A stretch of DNA of 64,000 bases from Brachionus rotundiformis (lineage: Eukaryota > Rotifera > Eurotatoria > Ploima > Brachionidae). The stretch is from contig JAESIW010000138.1 of assembly GCA_016802295.1 (NCBI GenBank), positions 939,904-1,003,903 of the forward strand. Reading direction: 5' to 3'. A program made the position numbers and the translations under genes. Positions 12,379-23,429 of this stretch are shown one piece after another (within the stretch, counting starts at the first letter, position 1; each line of letters begins with the position of its first letter). The notes under the pieces are model-generated. The model did no database searches. It was not told the origin of the DNA and saw nothing but the letters and a program-made list of their open reading frames with translations.

Positions 12379-14760
12379 GCGGTAAATAAATATTTTTCAT
12401 TTTAGTTAAGATATTATTTAGTATATATATATACAAAATGAAATTAAAAAATAAACTAAACTCTCGAAAAAAGAAAAGAAAAGTGAACATTTAAATTCTT
12501 TAAACAAATCTACTAATTTCGGTTTAATTATGACTTGAATTTTAATTATCACTGTGCTAACTGGATAATTTTTATAAAAAAAAGAAAAAAAAGTTGGAGT
12601 AATAAAATTTTAAAAATGAATAGATTTTGCAAGATAATTTGTTTTTTTCTTTTTTAAATTTAAATAAAACAATTAATTATATATTTAATGGTAGTTTTTT
12701 AATATTTAGCATTTAGAAATTAAATATAATTGGCCTTATTCAAATGTTGTCTTCAAAATATTTAAAAAGAAAAGAAAAATAAAACGCCCAGGAGAGATTT
12801 AGACCAAGATTATGCCAAAAATTTTCTTAATATTAATCTAATTTGGTATTGACTAAATCAAAATATTCTAATGAATAAATAAAGTATAAAAATTGAACAA
12901 AGATAAAAAATCTAAATTTTTTTTGTATTTAGAAGAAAAAAAAACTTTTTTAAATAATTTATTTGCATAATTTAAAACTTTACAAAATGTCCTTTTTGCT
13001 CTCTCTTTCCAAAATAAAAATTAAAACTATTAGATTTTAGACTAATTCAAAACATACCACCAAGAGACATATTTTTCTAATTAATTTGTGATCAAGCAGT
13101 TTAATGGACTTAACTTTAGTCATCTACTACATCAACAATAAAATTGTCAAAATTACTTTATATTTTATTTTTATTTGATTTAAATTTTGATTTAATATAT
13201 TCTACAGAATCAGCTTAAGTAAGCTTACCAAATATGATATTTTGATTTGAATATGTTGGCAAATATTAGGATGAAAAAAGTCATTATTAAGGAATAAAGA
13301 GATAATTATTTAATTTCCTTCTAGATAGGATACATATAATCTTAAATGCTAAAAGCATTATTTTTTGAGAATCAACCGCTCATAAAAAAAATCCAACAAA
13401 AATTTCTCAATCCAAACGCTGAAGGTGCATAAAATAATTTAGGTTAAAAAATATGCTTATATTATTTGAAAAAACGGCCTTTGCCAAAGAATAAATAATG
13501 ATAATTATTTGAAAAAAAGATATCCTACATATCCTAACTAGCTTAGGCTAATTTATTGCTGAAAATGTCTGGTCCAAATTCAGCAATAATTGAAGCTGAG
13601 CCCAATAAATTTCCTAGACAACAAATTGTTGCACCAATTTGGCTTTATTTGTCTAATAATATTTGAAACAATTATTATTTTGAAAGAAAAATATTTGCTT
13701 TTTTTTCACTATTATTATTAAGAAATCATATCAAGCCAAGTCATAAACACATTTTAAAATTCAAAATAAAATAAAAAAACCTACCGAGAACTCGAACTAT
13801 TTAGATTTTCTTCTCTCATAATTACTAACTAATCGACATTAAATTCTCTAATAATCTTGGCGAGCATGGATTGACCATCCATAGGAAAATATTTATAAAG
13901 ATCAGATTAATAAAATTTTTTCATTACTAAAGCTGAGATTTGACCTGAGAGAATTTTTGGTATCTTAACAATGCCAAAGTTGTAATTGTCTCGATGATTA
14001 ATGCGAATATTTAGCTAAATCTTAGCATTTAGTGCTAGAAATTTAAAGGTAAAACAGATAATAATTTAAGGTTAAAAACTAGTTTATGATTTATTGTTTC
14101 TTTCGGCATTTAAAAGCCGATTGGTATTTTATCTAGTATTCTCATATTTTAACAAGCGATAAGGAAACACTTGATTTTTATAACTCTAAAAATTAAATGC
14201 TCTGAATATTTTCGAAAATTTATTCCTAAAAAAAAAAGCAATTAAGTAAACAAAGCTTTGAGAAAACTAGTTAAACAAAAAAAAATTATTTTTTTCTCGC
14301 AAATTATCTTAATTTTTCAGATTTTTAATTATAATTGATTTTTTGGAAAATGAAATTATATTAATTTTTAACTTGTTATTGACCAAGGATAACTTCCATT
14401 CTTTTAGACAATAATTAACCACTACAAAAATAAAATTATATATTTGTATGTTGTTGACTTTAGTTTAAGAACTAAAATTATCATCATTTAAATAATATAT
14501 GTGAATATGATGAAAAAAAGACTAATTTTTTGCAATATAAAATAATTATTTATATAAAAATTCTTTTAAAATATTATACTGTAATTTTTATACATTAGCA
14601 TAGAATTGCATCGCCATTCTATTCAAAAAAAAATTATTGAAATTATTATGATACAATAAATAAATAAAATAAATATTTATAAGCTCAAAAATTTTTGTTC
14701 ATCAAAAAGCTAAATTTAAACCATTTAATACCAATTTAAGAATTTACTAAAACTGTCAGA

Positions 14761-15651
14761 ATGGAATATGCATCAGGCGCTTCAAGCGAGGCAATCGGTT
14801 TGCTGGAAAATTTTTGGCCGCGTATGACACGAGAAGTGCAGAATTTAGTTTCTGTAAGATTTTTGATAAAAAAATTCCAAATTTTCATTTTCTTTTGGCA
14901 AGTCTGACTTCAAAAATCCCGAATTGCCATTAGCAAGGATAAAAAAAATAATGAAACTCGACGATGAAGTTAAAATGATAAGTGCTGAGGCGCCAATTAT
15001 ATTTGCCAAGGCGGCAGAGATGTTCATTCAAGAAGTGACTATAAGAGCCTGGCTACACACTGAAGATAACAAAAGAAGAACTCTACAAGTAGATATATCT
15101 AGTTAATTAATGATACATTTTAATTGTTCATTTAGCGTAATGATGTAGCACTGGCTATTTCCAAATATGACCAATTTGATTTTTTGATTGACATTGTGCC
15201 TAGAGAAGAGATCAAACCAGCCAAAAAAGAATCTCATTCTCCCAATGCCAGTTCAAACAACGCCGGAGTCAATCTTCAAAATGCCACTGTGCTCAACTCA
15301 CTAGACCCAAACACTGCCAATCTTTTATCAGCCATTAACAACGGCACCACCTCCTCCACCAACAACAACAGCAACAGCAACAGCTCCGCAACCACAGCCA
15401 CAACTCAATCAAATAATGGAAACATTCAGTATTTTTTTGCAGTGCCTGCTAATGGCTCAAATTCAAGTTCAAATTCAGCATCTTCAATGCCTGTTCAATT
15501 TCAGGCCCTTCAAGGACTTCCGAACAATCTACAAGGTCTTCAGACAATACAGGGTCTGCAGGGTATTCAAGGTTTACAAGGAGCTCAAATAATCCTTGGC
15601 TCATCTAATGGACAACCAGCAGTTTTTTCAGTTGCCAATAGAGACAATTAA
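14761..15651 (+). CDS. NFYC: Nuclear transcription factor Y subunit gamma (NF-YC)
   Basis: Histone-fold subunit of the CCAAT-binding NF-Y trimer; it pairs with NF-YB and acts in the nucleus. Three exons in phase 0: 14761-14853, 14903-15088 and 15136-15651, for 264 residues. Residues about 18-105 carry the conserved core: [57 protein letters not shown] and [15 protein letters not shown]. The C-terminal half is low complexity: Asn/Ser runs from AAC/AGC triplets, then a GLQ-rich stretch with short repeats ([20 protein letters not shown]), matching the Gln-rich activation region of the family. An acceptor-like TGTCAG sits one base before the ATG. Convergent with PWP1. Confidence 0.95.
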
Positions 15652-15931
15652 CTTAGCCAATTATTACCGATTGAATTGATTTTAAAATCTTAAAATCACT
15701 GTGTAAATAATTGTTTTTTTTCGTTTTGCTGACAAAAAAATATTTTATCGGCGAGTTTTAAGGAAATTAAAAAAAATATTCTTTTTTTCAAATCTAATAT
15801 CTTATCATTAATTTCACTTTTTTGCTTAATTTTTATAAAATTCTTCAAATTTAAAAAAATATTTTAATAGACAAATTCTTTAATTAATTAAAAAGAAAAA
15901 AACAAGCAACAAAATTAGCTTGATAATACAT

Positions 15932-17694
15932 TTATTTATTAAATTTTGATTTATTATTTTTAAAATTTTTAAATTTTATGGCACGCTCTCTTCTTTTAGA
16001 GATTTTTTCATCCATTTGTTGCTCCTCTTGAGCCAAATCGATGTTCATCCGCTGGTAAAATGTTTCCCTTACTTCCTTTATCTCTCTAATGTCCCATACT
16101 TTTGGTTCATTGCTTCTCACTCCAGCAAATGAGAATACAAATGGCGAATCTGGCGACGACTTGACACATGTAACTTCTCCCTGGGAATAATTTAATTTGC
16201 AATAGATAAAAAAATAATCAAGCATCCTACCGTTTTGAGTTTATCTTCATGAATTTTTTCAAAAGTGTGCTTACCAATGTCCCATATTTTCATGATCTCA
16301 TCTTCACAGGCCGTAATTAAAAGTCCAGGCACTTTAGAGCTCAAACAAAGACCTGAAACAGATGAATCGTGGGCTTTTATTGTGGCCACTGGCTTATCAT
16401 TTCTAATATCAATTAAATTAATAGTTCCCTCATCGTCTGAACTCTAAAAAATATCTAATAATTAGACATCATTTTTATCTTTTTATAAAATAAATTATTA
16501 CAAGAAAATAATTTGGGTCCAGTGTATTCCAAAGTACCCTTTCGATGTCGCTCTCAAGTTTCCATATTTTTTTATTGGTCTTTGGATTTCTACAATCATA
16601 CAATGCCACTGTTGAATCACATGAACCTGACAGAAGAGAAAAAGCCTCAATAGGATGGAACTCTATCGCCTGGACTCTATCTTTATGGTTTTTTATCTTT
16701 GTTGCTTGCTTCATTTCTTCCAAGTTCCACAGAACTATGGTTTTATCAGCTGACGAACTGGCAAGAATATTGCGGTTTAAATGATTGTAAGACAAGTCCA
16801 GGACGGCGTCGGTGTGGCCGACAATTTTTGGTTTTTTGCCCAGTTCTGTTTTTAATTTTTTCTTTTTTATCTTTTTTGTGGAGCCCAGAGTAAATTCTGG
16901 CTCTAAACTGTCCATTAAATCAAGGTCCCATATTTCAATCCACGGATTCATGGTTCCAATGGCTAAGTAATTCACAGCTGAGTCTGTATTAGTCGGATCA
17001 AAGTCCAACCACTCAACACACACTGGCACCGAAGATAACAACAAATCATGGTGAATATAGAAATTTCCTTCTTCCTCATTATAAACTAAATTAATTTAAA
17101 ATATACAACAAAAGCTTAAAAATTATGTTTTGATATTAACCATATATATTCAATGAACTGTCCTCTTCATCGACAGTACCGCAAACCAGCAAGTTGTCAC
17201 TTGGTTTTATATCAATATCTTCTATATCTGAGTCCTCACCCTAAATAATTGTCTTTTAAAATTAATTTTACTTTTATTTGAATATTAAAAAAATTACATC
17301 ATCTTTATTTGTCAAGATAGCATCTTGAGCATTTGTTGGAAAACAAGCTAAAGAATTTAACTGTTCCAATTTAAGTTCATCATCTAATATTAAAAATAGA
17401 CAAACTTAAAAAATTATTCTTATTTAGCTAACCCTCGTTATCATAGTTGTCTAGATTGTATTTTTTATCTATGTTGTCCTCCTCATTTCCGGACTCATTT
17501 TTATCCTCTTCCTGCTCAGAAATATTCACAGTATCTTTATCTATTTCGTTCTCAGAATCACTTTCTTCGTTTTCTACTTCATTAGGACCCATTTCTGAAA
17601 AAAGCTGTTTCATTTCATTTTCGTCAATTTTTATCCTAACAGGTGTTTTGCTAACACCTTTTTTGACCCATGTCATGCTCGATATGAAGCGCAT
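15932..17694 (-). CDS. PWP1: Periodic tryptophan protein 1 homologue (WD40 protein)
   Basis: Chromatin- and rRNA-linked WD40 protein of the nucleus and nucleolus. Six exons: 17694-17433, 17383-17298, 17240-17141, 17085-16502, 16443-16231 and 16180-15932, giving 497 residues (human about 501). An acidic Asp/Glu-rich N-terminal region (about 35-88, ending LDNYDNE) precedes the IKPSDNLLVCG motif and the propeller. The propeller shows CVEWLDFDP, IEIWDLDLMDSLEP, GHTDAVLDLSYN, LASSSADKTIVLWNL, SGSCDSTVALYDCRNP, IKAHDSSVSGLCLSS and EPKVWDIREI, then a basic tail. The stop codon overlaps AATAAA-type sequence, so the 3' UTR is probably very short. Introns are about 50 to 60 bp. Confidence 0.93.
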
Positions 17695-18023
17695 TTTAAT
17701 TAATAGATTTTTAAATTATATATTTTTTAATTTTATTATATTTTTTACTTTTTGAATTAATTCAGCAAGGTTTAGTTTAAAAATGTTTAATTCATGTACT
17801 AAAAGCAGATAATTTTTGAAAGTTTATTATGAATTTAGATTTTTATTTTGCTTTATTGTAACAAAATGATCAGATTTCAATCAAAACAATTAAATTAAAA
17901 ATAAATTTGGCAAATTGAAGTTAAAAAGCTACTATTAAAATATAAGATTGTATTAAAAGCAGAACAATATTTAATGGTTAACTTGATTTTTAATATAAAA
18001 AAAAAAAACAAAGCAAAACTATT
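17695..18023. other. AT-rich intergenic spacer upstream of PWP1
   Basis: This is the 5' flank of PWP1 and of the possible small gene at 18024. Only AT-rich sequence is seen. Confidence 0.5.
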
Positions 18024-18354
18024 ATGGAAAAATTGGAACCATTTGCAGCCACATTAGATTCAAAATTTGATTTTGGTCAGCATGTAAGCGAAATTGATTA
18101 CCTTTAGGCTTTAGTCTATTAAAAAGACTTTTTTGCCTGTAATTTTCGGTTCACCAACATCAGAGCGTAAATTTGGTGAAGCAACATTTATTTTATCTTT
18201 TTTAAATTTATGTGATCTTAAGTATTAAGAAAAATTTTGTAGAAAAATTTAAACCAAATAATAATCAAATTATTATCATATATATTTTTAGAGAAATTTT
18301 TTTAATTTTGAGTTTTATCAATACCAACAACTAAATAAGTTAAGTGGTGTTTGA
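18024..18354 (+). CDS. Possible small three-exon gene, unknown product
   Basis: I do not recognise this. ATG at 18024 opens a 20-codon exon (MEKLEPFAATLDSKFDFGQH) ending in a good donor GTAAGC. Joining 18024-18083, 18127-18221 and 18294-18354 gives an in-phase chain of about 71 residues with LPVIFGSPTSERKFGEATF in the middle and YQYQQLNKLSGV at the end. The first intron would be 43 bp, matching the shortest introns here; an acceptor at 18114 is an alternative but leaves a 31-bp intron. Codon use looks coding against the surrounding AT-rich DNA. It could be a remnant of an older gene. Confidence 0.35.
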
Positions 18355-19884
18355 TTATTAGATAGACGATTGTCTTTTTTAATTTTTGTTTATATTAAAT
18401 AAATTAAAAAATTTTTTACTAAATAAAAAATTTAATTTAAACATTTCAATGTTTTATTTTTTTAAATAATTATATAAACAATTCATTTTTAATTTGTAAA
18501 ACTTATTTTATTTAAATAAATGGAGTGTTAATCGGTCTTTATGACATGGGCACTAGCCTGTTGATTAACCTTGAGATTGAAAAAAAAAATTGATATTGAA
18601 TTGTCTTTTTTAATTTTTGTTTATATTAAATAAAATAAATATAAATGGTTAAGCATGGTTTGCTCAATTAAAAAGTATGTCTATGCATTTGATTTTAAAA
18701 ATCGAATGATAATTATAATTTAAAACTTTTATTTAATAAAAATTTGTGAACATGATCATCAAAATTCGATAATGAACTTCAATTTGCCATTCATTTTTCC
18801 ATTTTTTAAACCGGAATACCGATTTTACTAAACTTGAGATGAATAATGATTTTATTTGATTAAGAGCTATAATTTAGAAAAACCATTATCGTATGAAATT
18901 TCGAAAATTTCATGAAAATTTAATTTAAAAACAACAATTATTATTATTTTTGATTAATTTAAGTAGCTTTCTAGAATATCCGCTATTTGTAAATTAAATA
19001 TTTGCAATTCGATCTCCTGCATTGATTCTTGCTGATTGAATAATGCATCTACTATCTGTCTGCTTAAAGATAAAATTCTTTAATCGGCACATGCAGTTAA
19101 ATATTCATTAAACTTGTTATCTATAAATAATGATTATTTTGTGAATAATTTTAAAAAACTATAAAATCAATAGTCTTTTAAATCATATTGTTTATTTTAT
19201 TTTTTTAAAGAGAGTTTTAATCCTAATTAATTAAATTTTTTACCCACTAAATATCAAACTAGTGTCAATTGTTGTCTCTCAAGTGAAATAGCGCTACAAC
19301 ATGTATCTTTTATGTAATCTTTCAAAAGCTATCATTTAAATTTTTAATTTTTTTGTTTGAAAAATTCCATTTGACATGAATAGCTGAAAAAAGTATTTAA
19401 AATTAATAATAGATACCAAGAGACTGACATGACTATTTATACAGTCAATATCTATTTATCAATATATAACTAACCAAGCTTAAATTAATAATGGTAGTTA
19501 CAATTTTTTAAACAAACTGAATAGATCAATGATGTGTGATACAGAAAACAGAAATGAGTATAAGATAAACAATTTTTTTTATAGATATAATTAATATGGT
19601 AGGAAAAATTATTAATCAAAGCAATTTTTTTTCCAAAGATCGATGCTAATCTTTTCATGAGCTTATGCTCTTGCTCACTTTTTGTAATCTATTTTTATAA
19701 GAGCTCTTTATCTGCTCTAATCACGCTAATCTTCTTGACTTTTCTTTACAAGGTTTTGTTTTAATTTTAGATTAAACAAAAAGAGAATGATTGATGATAC
19801 TCAATTTTAAAATATTAAATAATAAAAAGCTTTAGTTAAATTTTTTTTAAACTCATTTGGGAATTCTTATACTAATAATTATTC
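18355..19884. other. AT-rich intergenic region with a short duplicated segment
   Basis: No supportable exon in about 1.5 kb. The string starting ATTGTCTTTTTTAATTTTTG occurs at 18369-18403 and again at 18600-18634 and is 35 bases long in both places. A coding-poor 3' part leads to the Ly6 gene. Confidence 0.5.
18369..18403. repeat. 35-bp direct repeat, copy 1 (copy 2 at 18600-18634)
   Basis: Two identical 35-base stretches lie 231 bp apart. They are AT-rich, but the match is longer than simple sequence would readily give. Confidence 0.6.
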
Positions 19885-20288
19885 ATGTATAAATCAATTT
19901 TAATATTTATAGTTTTTATTACACTGAACACTGTTCTAAGTAAGTTAATTAAATTTTGGTCTAATTTTAATTTTTGGCTTAAGTCACAGCTTTGAAGTGT
20001 TTTAGTTGCAACAGTTTTAGTGACGCAAACTGTTTGCACCCCGACTCGAGTCTTCTGGTTACATGCAGTCAGAATAGCACAGCATGTGCCAAATATTTAC
20101 ACGTGAATCCAAGTGGTTATATTGAAAACGTAGTCAGAGTATGTGCTGCAAGTTTGCTGGAAAACAACTGTTCCAAAGATGGTATTTGCATTTACTGGTG
20201 TGACCAAGACAATTGTAATTTTTCCACCAGGATAAAAAAAAATATTGTGACAAATTTTTTTCTTCTTATTTTAATAAAGTTTTTTTGA
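19885..20288 (+). CDS. Ly6/uPAR-type three-finger protein, GPI-anchored
   Basis: Secretory or cell-surface small protein of 119 residues in two exons: 19885-19939 and 19984-20288. Exon 1 is a signal peptide (MYKSILIFIVFITLNTVL). The mature part begins LKCFSCNS, the usual Ly6 start, and has ten cysteines ending in CIYWCDQDNCN, where the final Cys-Asn is the family's terminal mark. After it come a basic stretch and a hydrophobic tail (IVTNFFLLILIKFF), as expected for GPI attachment. The intron falls just after the signal peptide, as in many Ly6 genes. Invertebrate relatives modulate channels and receptors or form septate junctions; which one applies here cannot be told. Confidence 0.85.
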
Positions 20289-21062
20289 AGTTTTTTTTTT
20301 CGTATAAATTCAAATTATATCAAGTTTGAAGTAACTTTACCTGTTGCTTGATTAAATATTATTTTATTTTTATAATACCAATATTTTGAAATTTACTTCA
20401 AACAGAAAAAATTTGAGGTTTTTTACTGTTTTTTTATTATGAAGATTTTTAATGTTATAAAAATAGCTATAAGAAAATTAAATATTCTATCTTTTCTAAT
20501 TCATTAATTTTATAGTCTTATAATAAAAAAAAGTTATATTCATAATGTGGTGCCATTACTTAAAAATTATTTGTTTGATTAGGATAGTTTTCTTTTAGAA
20601 AAAATGTATTAATAATTGAAAAAGGATTCTGAATAAATATGACGTAATTAGAGAAAGTCATAATTTAAATATAAAGGTGTTTTTAATTACAAGTTAAAGT
20701 TTAAATTTAAAAATTTTTGGTTTGTTAAGAGTTAAATAATTATTAACAATGGTTTTATCAAATATTTATAAACTCTTGGATGTCAAAATGTATCTCATAA
20801 TTTCAATATGAAGGAAATATTTTGAAATAATTTATAATTACAAGTTTTCCTTATAATGTCAATTTTTTGAATCACTGATCTTAACTTTTTTTTAAATTTT
20901 GAACAATAAATTTACTTTTAAATTTTTGTAAAAATTTATTAATTAAAAATATTATAAAATATCAATATTTTTTGTCTTGGCTTATAATGATATAGAAAAT
21001 AAATTTCTTAAATCTTTAATCATTTCCAAGATTATTCTTATTAACTAAATGAAATTTCTGAA
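20289..21062. other. AT-rich intergenic region with a short inverted repeat
   Basis: 3' flank of the Ly6 gene and of the first repeat protein. GTTTGAAGTAA at 20324-20334 is matched by TTACTTCAAAC at 20393-20403, a potential hairpin 80 bp long. It could be a mini element or chance. Confidence 0.4.
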
Positions 21063-22700
21063 TTAAAAACTTAATATAAGGAAAAAGCTCATTAGAATTG
21101 GACTAAATTTAAGCATTATAGAGTCTGAGCTTGTGGTAACTATCGTATTTGTTGTTGTAGTAGTTTGAACATTAACCGCTTCAATTCTCGTAGCTATCAT
21201 CTCTAAAGTTTCCGAAAAATTCTGCAATTTCATATAATCAGCCATTTGTGTCATTAATGGAACGCTTAACCCTCGCATCCAGTCATCCATATTTTTAGCT
21301 GTCCCAGCCAAAAATCTCAGACTATTAGGATTTATTACCATCTTTAATTCTGGAAACCTCAAGATACATTCACCTAATTCTTCCAAATTGGACATCTTTT
21401 CTCTTAGACAAACACTCATATCTGTTAAATAACTTGCATTTTTCAATAAATTTTCAAAATCATTTAAATTATTTAAATAATAATTAATTAAATCATCTGT
21501 TTGAAACGATTTTATTAAGTCAAGTGCCATACTTCTTAGACTTGTATTCAAAATGTAACTAATTGTCGCAGTTAAGGTGTTATTCTCAGATCCCTGTAAA
21601 ATAGAAAGCATGCATCCATTTATCTCATTAGAATTCATTAATTGGTTATATAGACATTTAGAAACTGGATTGGAGAAAATACTTTCAAAATTAGTTTGGA
21701 AGTTAGATTGTTCAATAGCCATAAGTAATAGTTGGCGTAGATTCATCTTTACCATTGAACTGTTTATAGGTAGGCTAATATTTAGCTGACTAAGAGCATT
21801 CAAGCATGCTAAATTACCATTTTGCTCAATTAGACAATTAGTCAAATTCCTCACTTCAGAAAAGTTCAAAAGTGGTTGGAAAAAATCCTGTTGAGTTAGA
21901 GCTTCGAGGCCTGTTTTTATGTCATTATTCAAGATTGTGTCTAACATTGCCAAATTTTGGCTAATATTTCCATCTTGATTCAAAAAAGCAATCAACAATG
22001 TTTCATTGGCCATGCATGGATTCAACACTGTTGTATTCATCAATTGATCTCTTAAACATGAAGCCAAGTTTTCTGTTATGGTAAAGTTGGCCAAAGCTGC
22101 TTTTATTTGACTGGTAACTTGTTTGATTTCATCTAGAGATAAGATAAAGTCAATCAACTTCACGTCTGGAATTTGTTTAATTAGCTCATTCAAATTCATG
22201 TTTTGGGTTACATTTAAACCATTGATCAGTTGCAAAAGCTCCTTAAAAGCATCTTCTGTATTCAAATTGGTCAAATTGGCCAAGTTAGGTAAATTTAGCG
22301 AATTAATTAGATCTGTCAGTTGTTTGATAATTTCTTCACTATTCAAATTATTCATCTGATTGTTTAAATTAGCTAAAATATTTAAATCTATGTTTTCCAA
22401 ATTGGTAATTTGAGTCAGGTTAAGTTTGTTTATTATGTCCATGAGCTGACCCATATCGTTTTGTGAAATCAAATTTTTAAGATTGTTGTTCAGATCGATT
22501 AAAACATTCGGGTCCAGATTTAGATTTTCGATTATACTTTCAGCTTGTGGCAAAATATTACCCAATTCAGGATTTTGATTGACAATGCTGCCAAGTTGGG
22601 AATTTACATCAAGCAAGTTTATCTTGTCTAATAGTGATATTGCCTGACCATTTTGTAGCAGACAACATGTTACCAATAATAATATGAAAACTTTTTTCAT
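21063..22700 (-). CDS. Secreted, probably GPI-anchored C-L-x(12)-C repeat protein 1 (unknown family)
   Basis: Single-exon 545-residue protein that I do not recognise. Signal peptide MKKVFILLLVTCCLLQNGQA. Residues about 24-200 are a Leu/Asn/Ile-rich run of short amphipathic units (LDLNNNLKNLISQN, INSLNLPNLANLTNLN) without cysteine. From about 215 there are four cysteine pairs, each beginning C-L: three have 13 residues between the cysteines (CLRDQLMNTTVLNPC, CLYNQLMNSNEINGC, CLREKMSNLEELGEC) and one has 9 (CLIEQNGNLAC). They are spaced some 70-80 residues apart. There are many N-glycosylation sequons. A Thr-rich linker and a hydrophobic end (FSPILMSFFLILSF) suggest a GPI signal. A tandem relative lies immediately upstream at 23430-24911. 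Confidence 0.75.
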   Translation of the reverse strand: MKKVFILLLVTCCLLQNGQAISLLDKINLLDVNSQLGSIVNQNPELGNILPQAESIIENLNLDPNVLIDLNNNLKNLISQNDMGQLMDIINKLNLTQITNLENIDLNILANLNNQMNNLNSEEIIKQLTDLINSLNLPNLANLTNLNTEDAFKELLQLINGLNVTQNMNLNELIKQIPDVKLIDFILSLDEIKQVTSQIKAALANFTITENLASCLRDQLMNTTVLNPCMANETLLIAFLNQDGNISQNLAMLDTILNNDIKTGLEALTQQDFFQPLLNFSEVRNLTNCLIEQNGNLACLNALSQLNISLPINSSMVKMNLRQLLLMAIEQSNFQTNFESIFSNPVSKCLYNQLMNSNEINGCMLSILQGSENNTLTATISYILNTSLRSMALDLIKSFQTDDLINYYLNNLNDFENLLKNASYLTDMSVCLREKMSNLEELGECILRFPELKMVINPNSLRFLAGTAKNMDDWMRGLSVPLMTQMADYMKLQNFSETLEMIATRIEAVNVQTTTTTNTIVTTSSDSIMLKFSPILMSFFLILSF

Positions 22701-23429
22701 TTTATTTTATTCTTAATTAAAAAAATTCTTTTTTATTTATAGGGTTTTTATTACACAAAAAACTTTATATAATGAAGAAATGAATGCTTTTTTAAAACGT
22801 CAAACAAACTTAAAAAAAAATGAATTCACAAAAATATTTAAAGACTAATATTTGAATGATGGTATAAAAATAATTTCTGCTCAAATCTTGATTCTAAAGG
22901 TATAAAGTTTTTAATATCTAGATAAGATATTTTGAAATTAAGAAATAAAAAAATAACTGACGACATTCTATGTCTTAGGTTTTTATTTGGTAAATATTTA
23001 CAAATTAAGTCAAGTCCCAAAGTAGCTAAGGATATATTTAAAATCGATTTTGATTAGTTCATCTATTATTTTACCTTCCAAAAAAGTAATTTGATATTGT
23101 GTTTAAATTTTAATAAATAAGAAAGTTGATAAATTATTCTTATCGAAAAATCACTCTATTTAACCATAATAAGCCAAAGGTTTCCTTCTTAGATTATTTT
23201 TATAAATAACTTTTATTTTTTAGCTTTAATTAACATCTGAATTAAAAAAATAGAATTTTACATAACATTAAAAAATATTTAACAATGTTTTAATATAAAT
23301 TTTTAGTCAATCAAGCATTGAATCACTTAATTAAAAAGTTGATGAAAATTTCATAATGTTTTTCATTTAGAAAAATTGATTCAGTTTAAATAAATACTTG
23401 TTTTAAAACCAGAAAAATATTATCTTAAT
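22701..23429. other. Spacer between the two repeat-protein genes
   Basis: This holds the promoter of the 21063-22700 gene and the 3' end of the next one. It is AT-rich and no exon was found. Confidence 0.5.

Larger units (their letters stand above)
11017..14760. other. Non-coding region between PDZ-GEF and NF-YC (5' flanks of both)
   Basis: The two genes diverge from this 3.7 kb region, so it should contain both promoters. I see short CA runs near 11235 and 11490, a TA run near 12420, a palindromic TGACGTCA, LINE debris at 11560-12378, and otherwise AT-rich sequence with no supportable exon. A 33-codon plus-strand frame at 13565 (MSGPNSAIIEAEP..) is intact but unsupported. Confidence 0.6.

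Noticed and set aside
13565..13666. 33-codon plus-strand frame MSGPNSAIIEAEP..
   Set aside because: Intact but with no donor, partner exon or similarity; reported only as a note in the intergenic entry.
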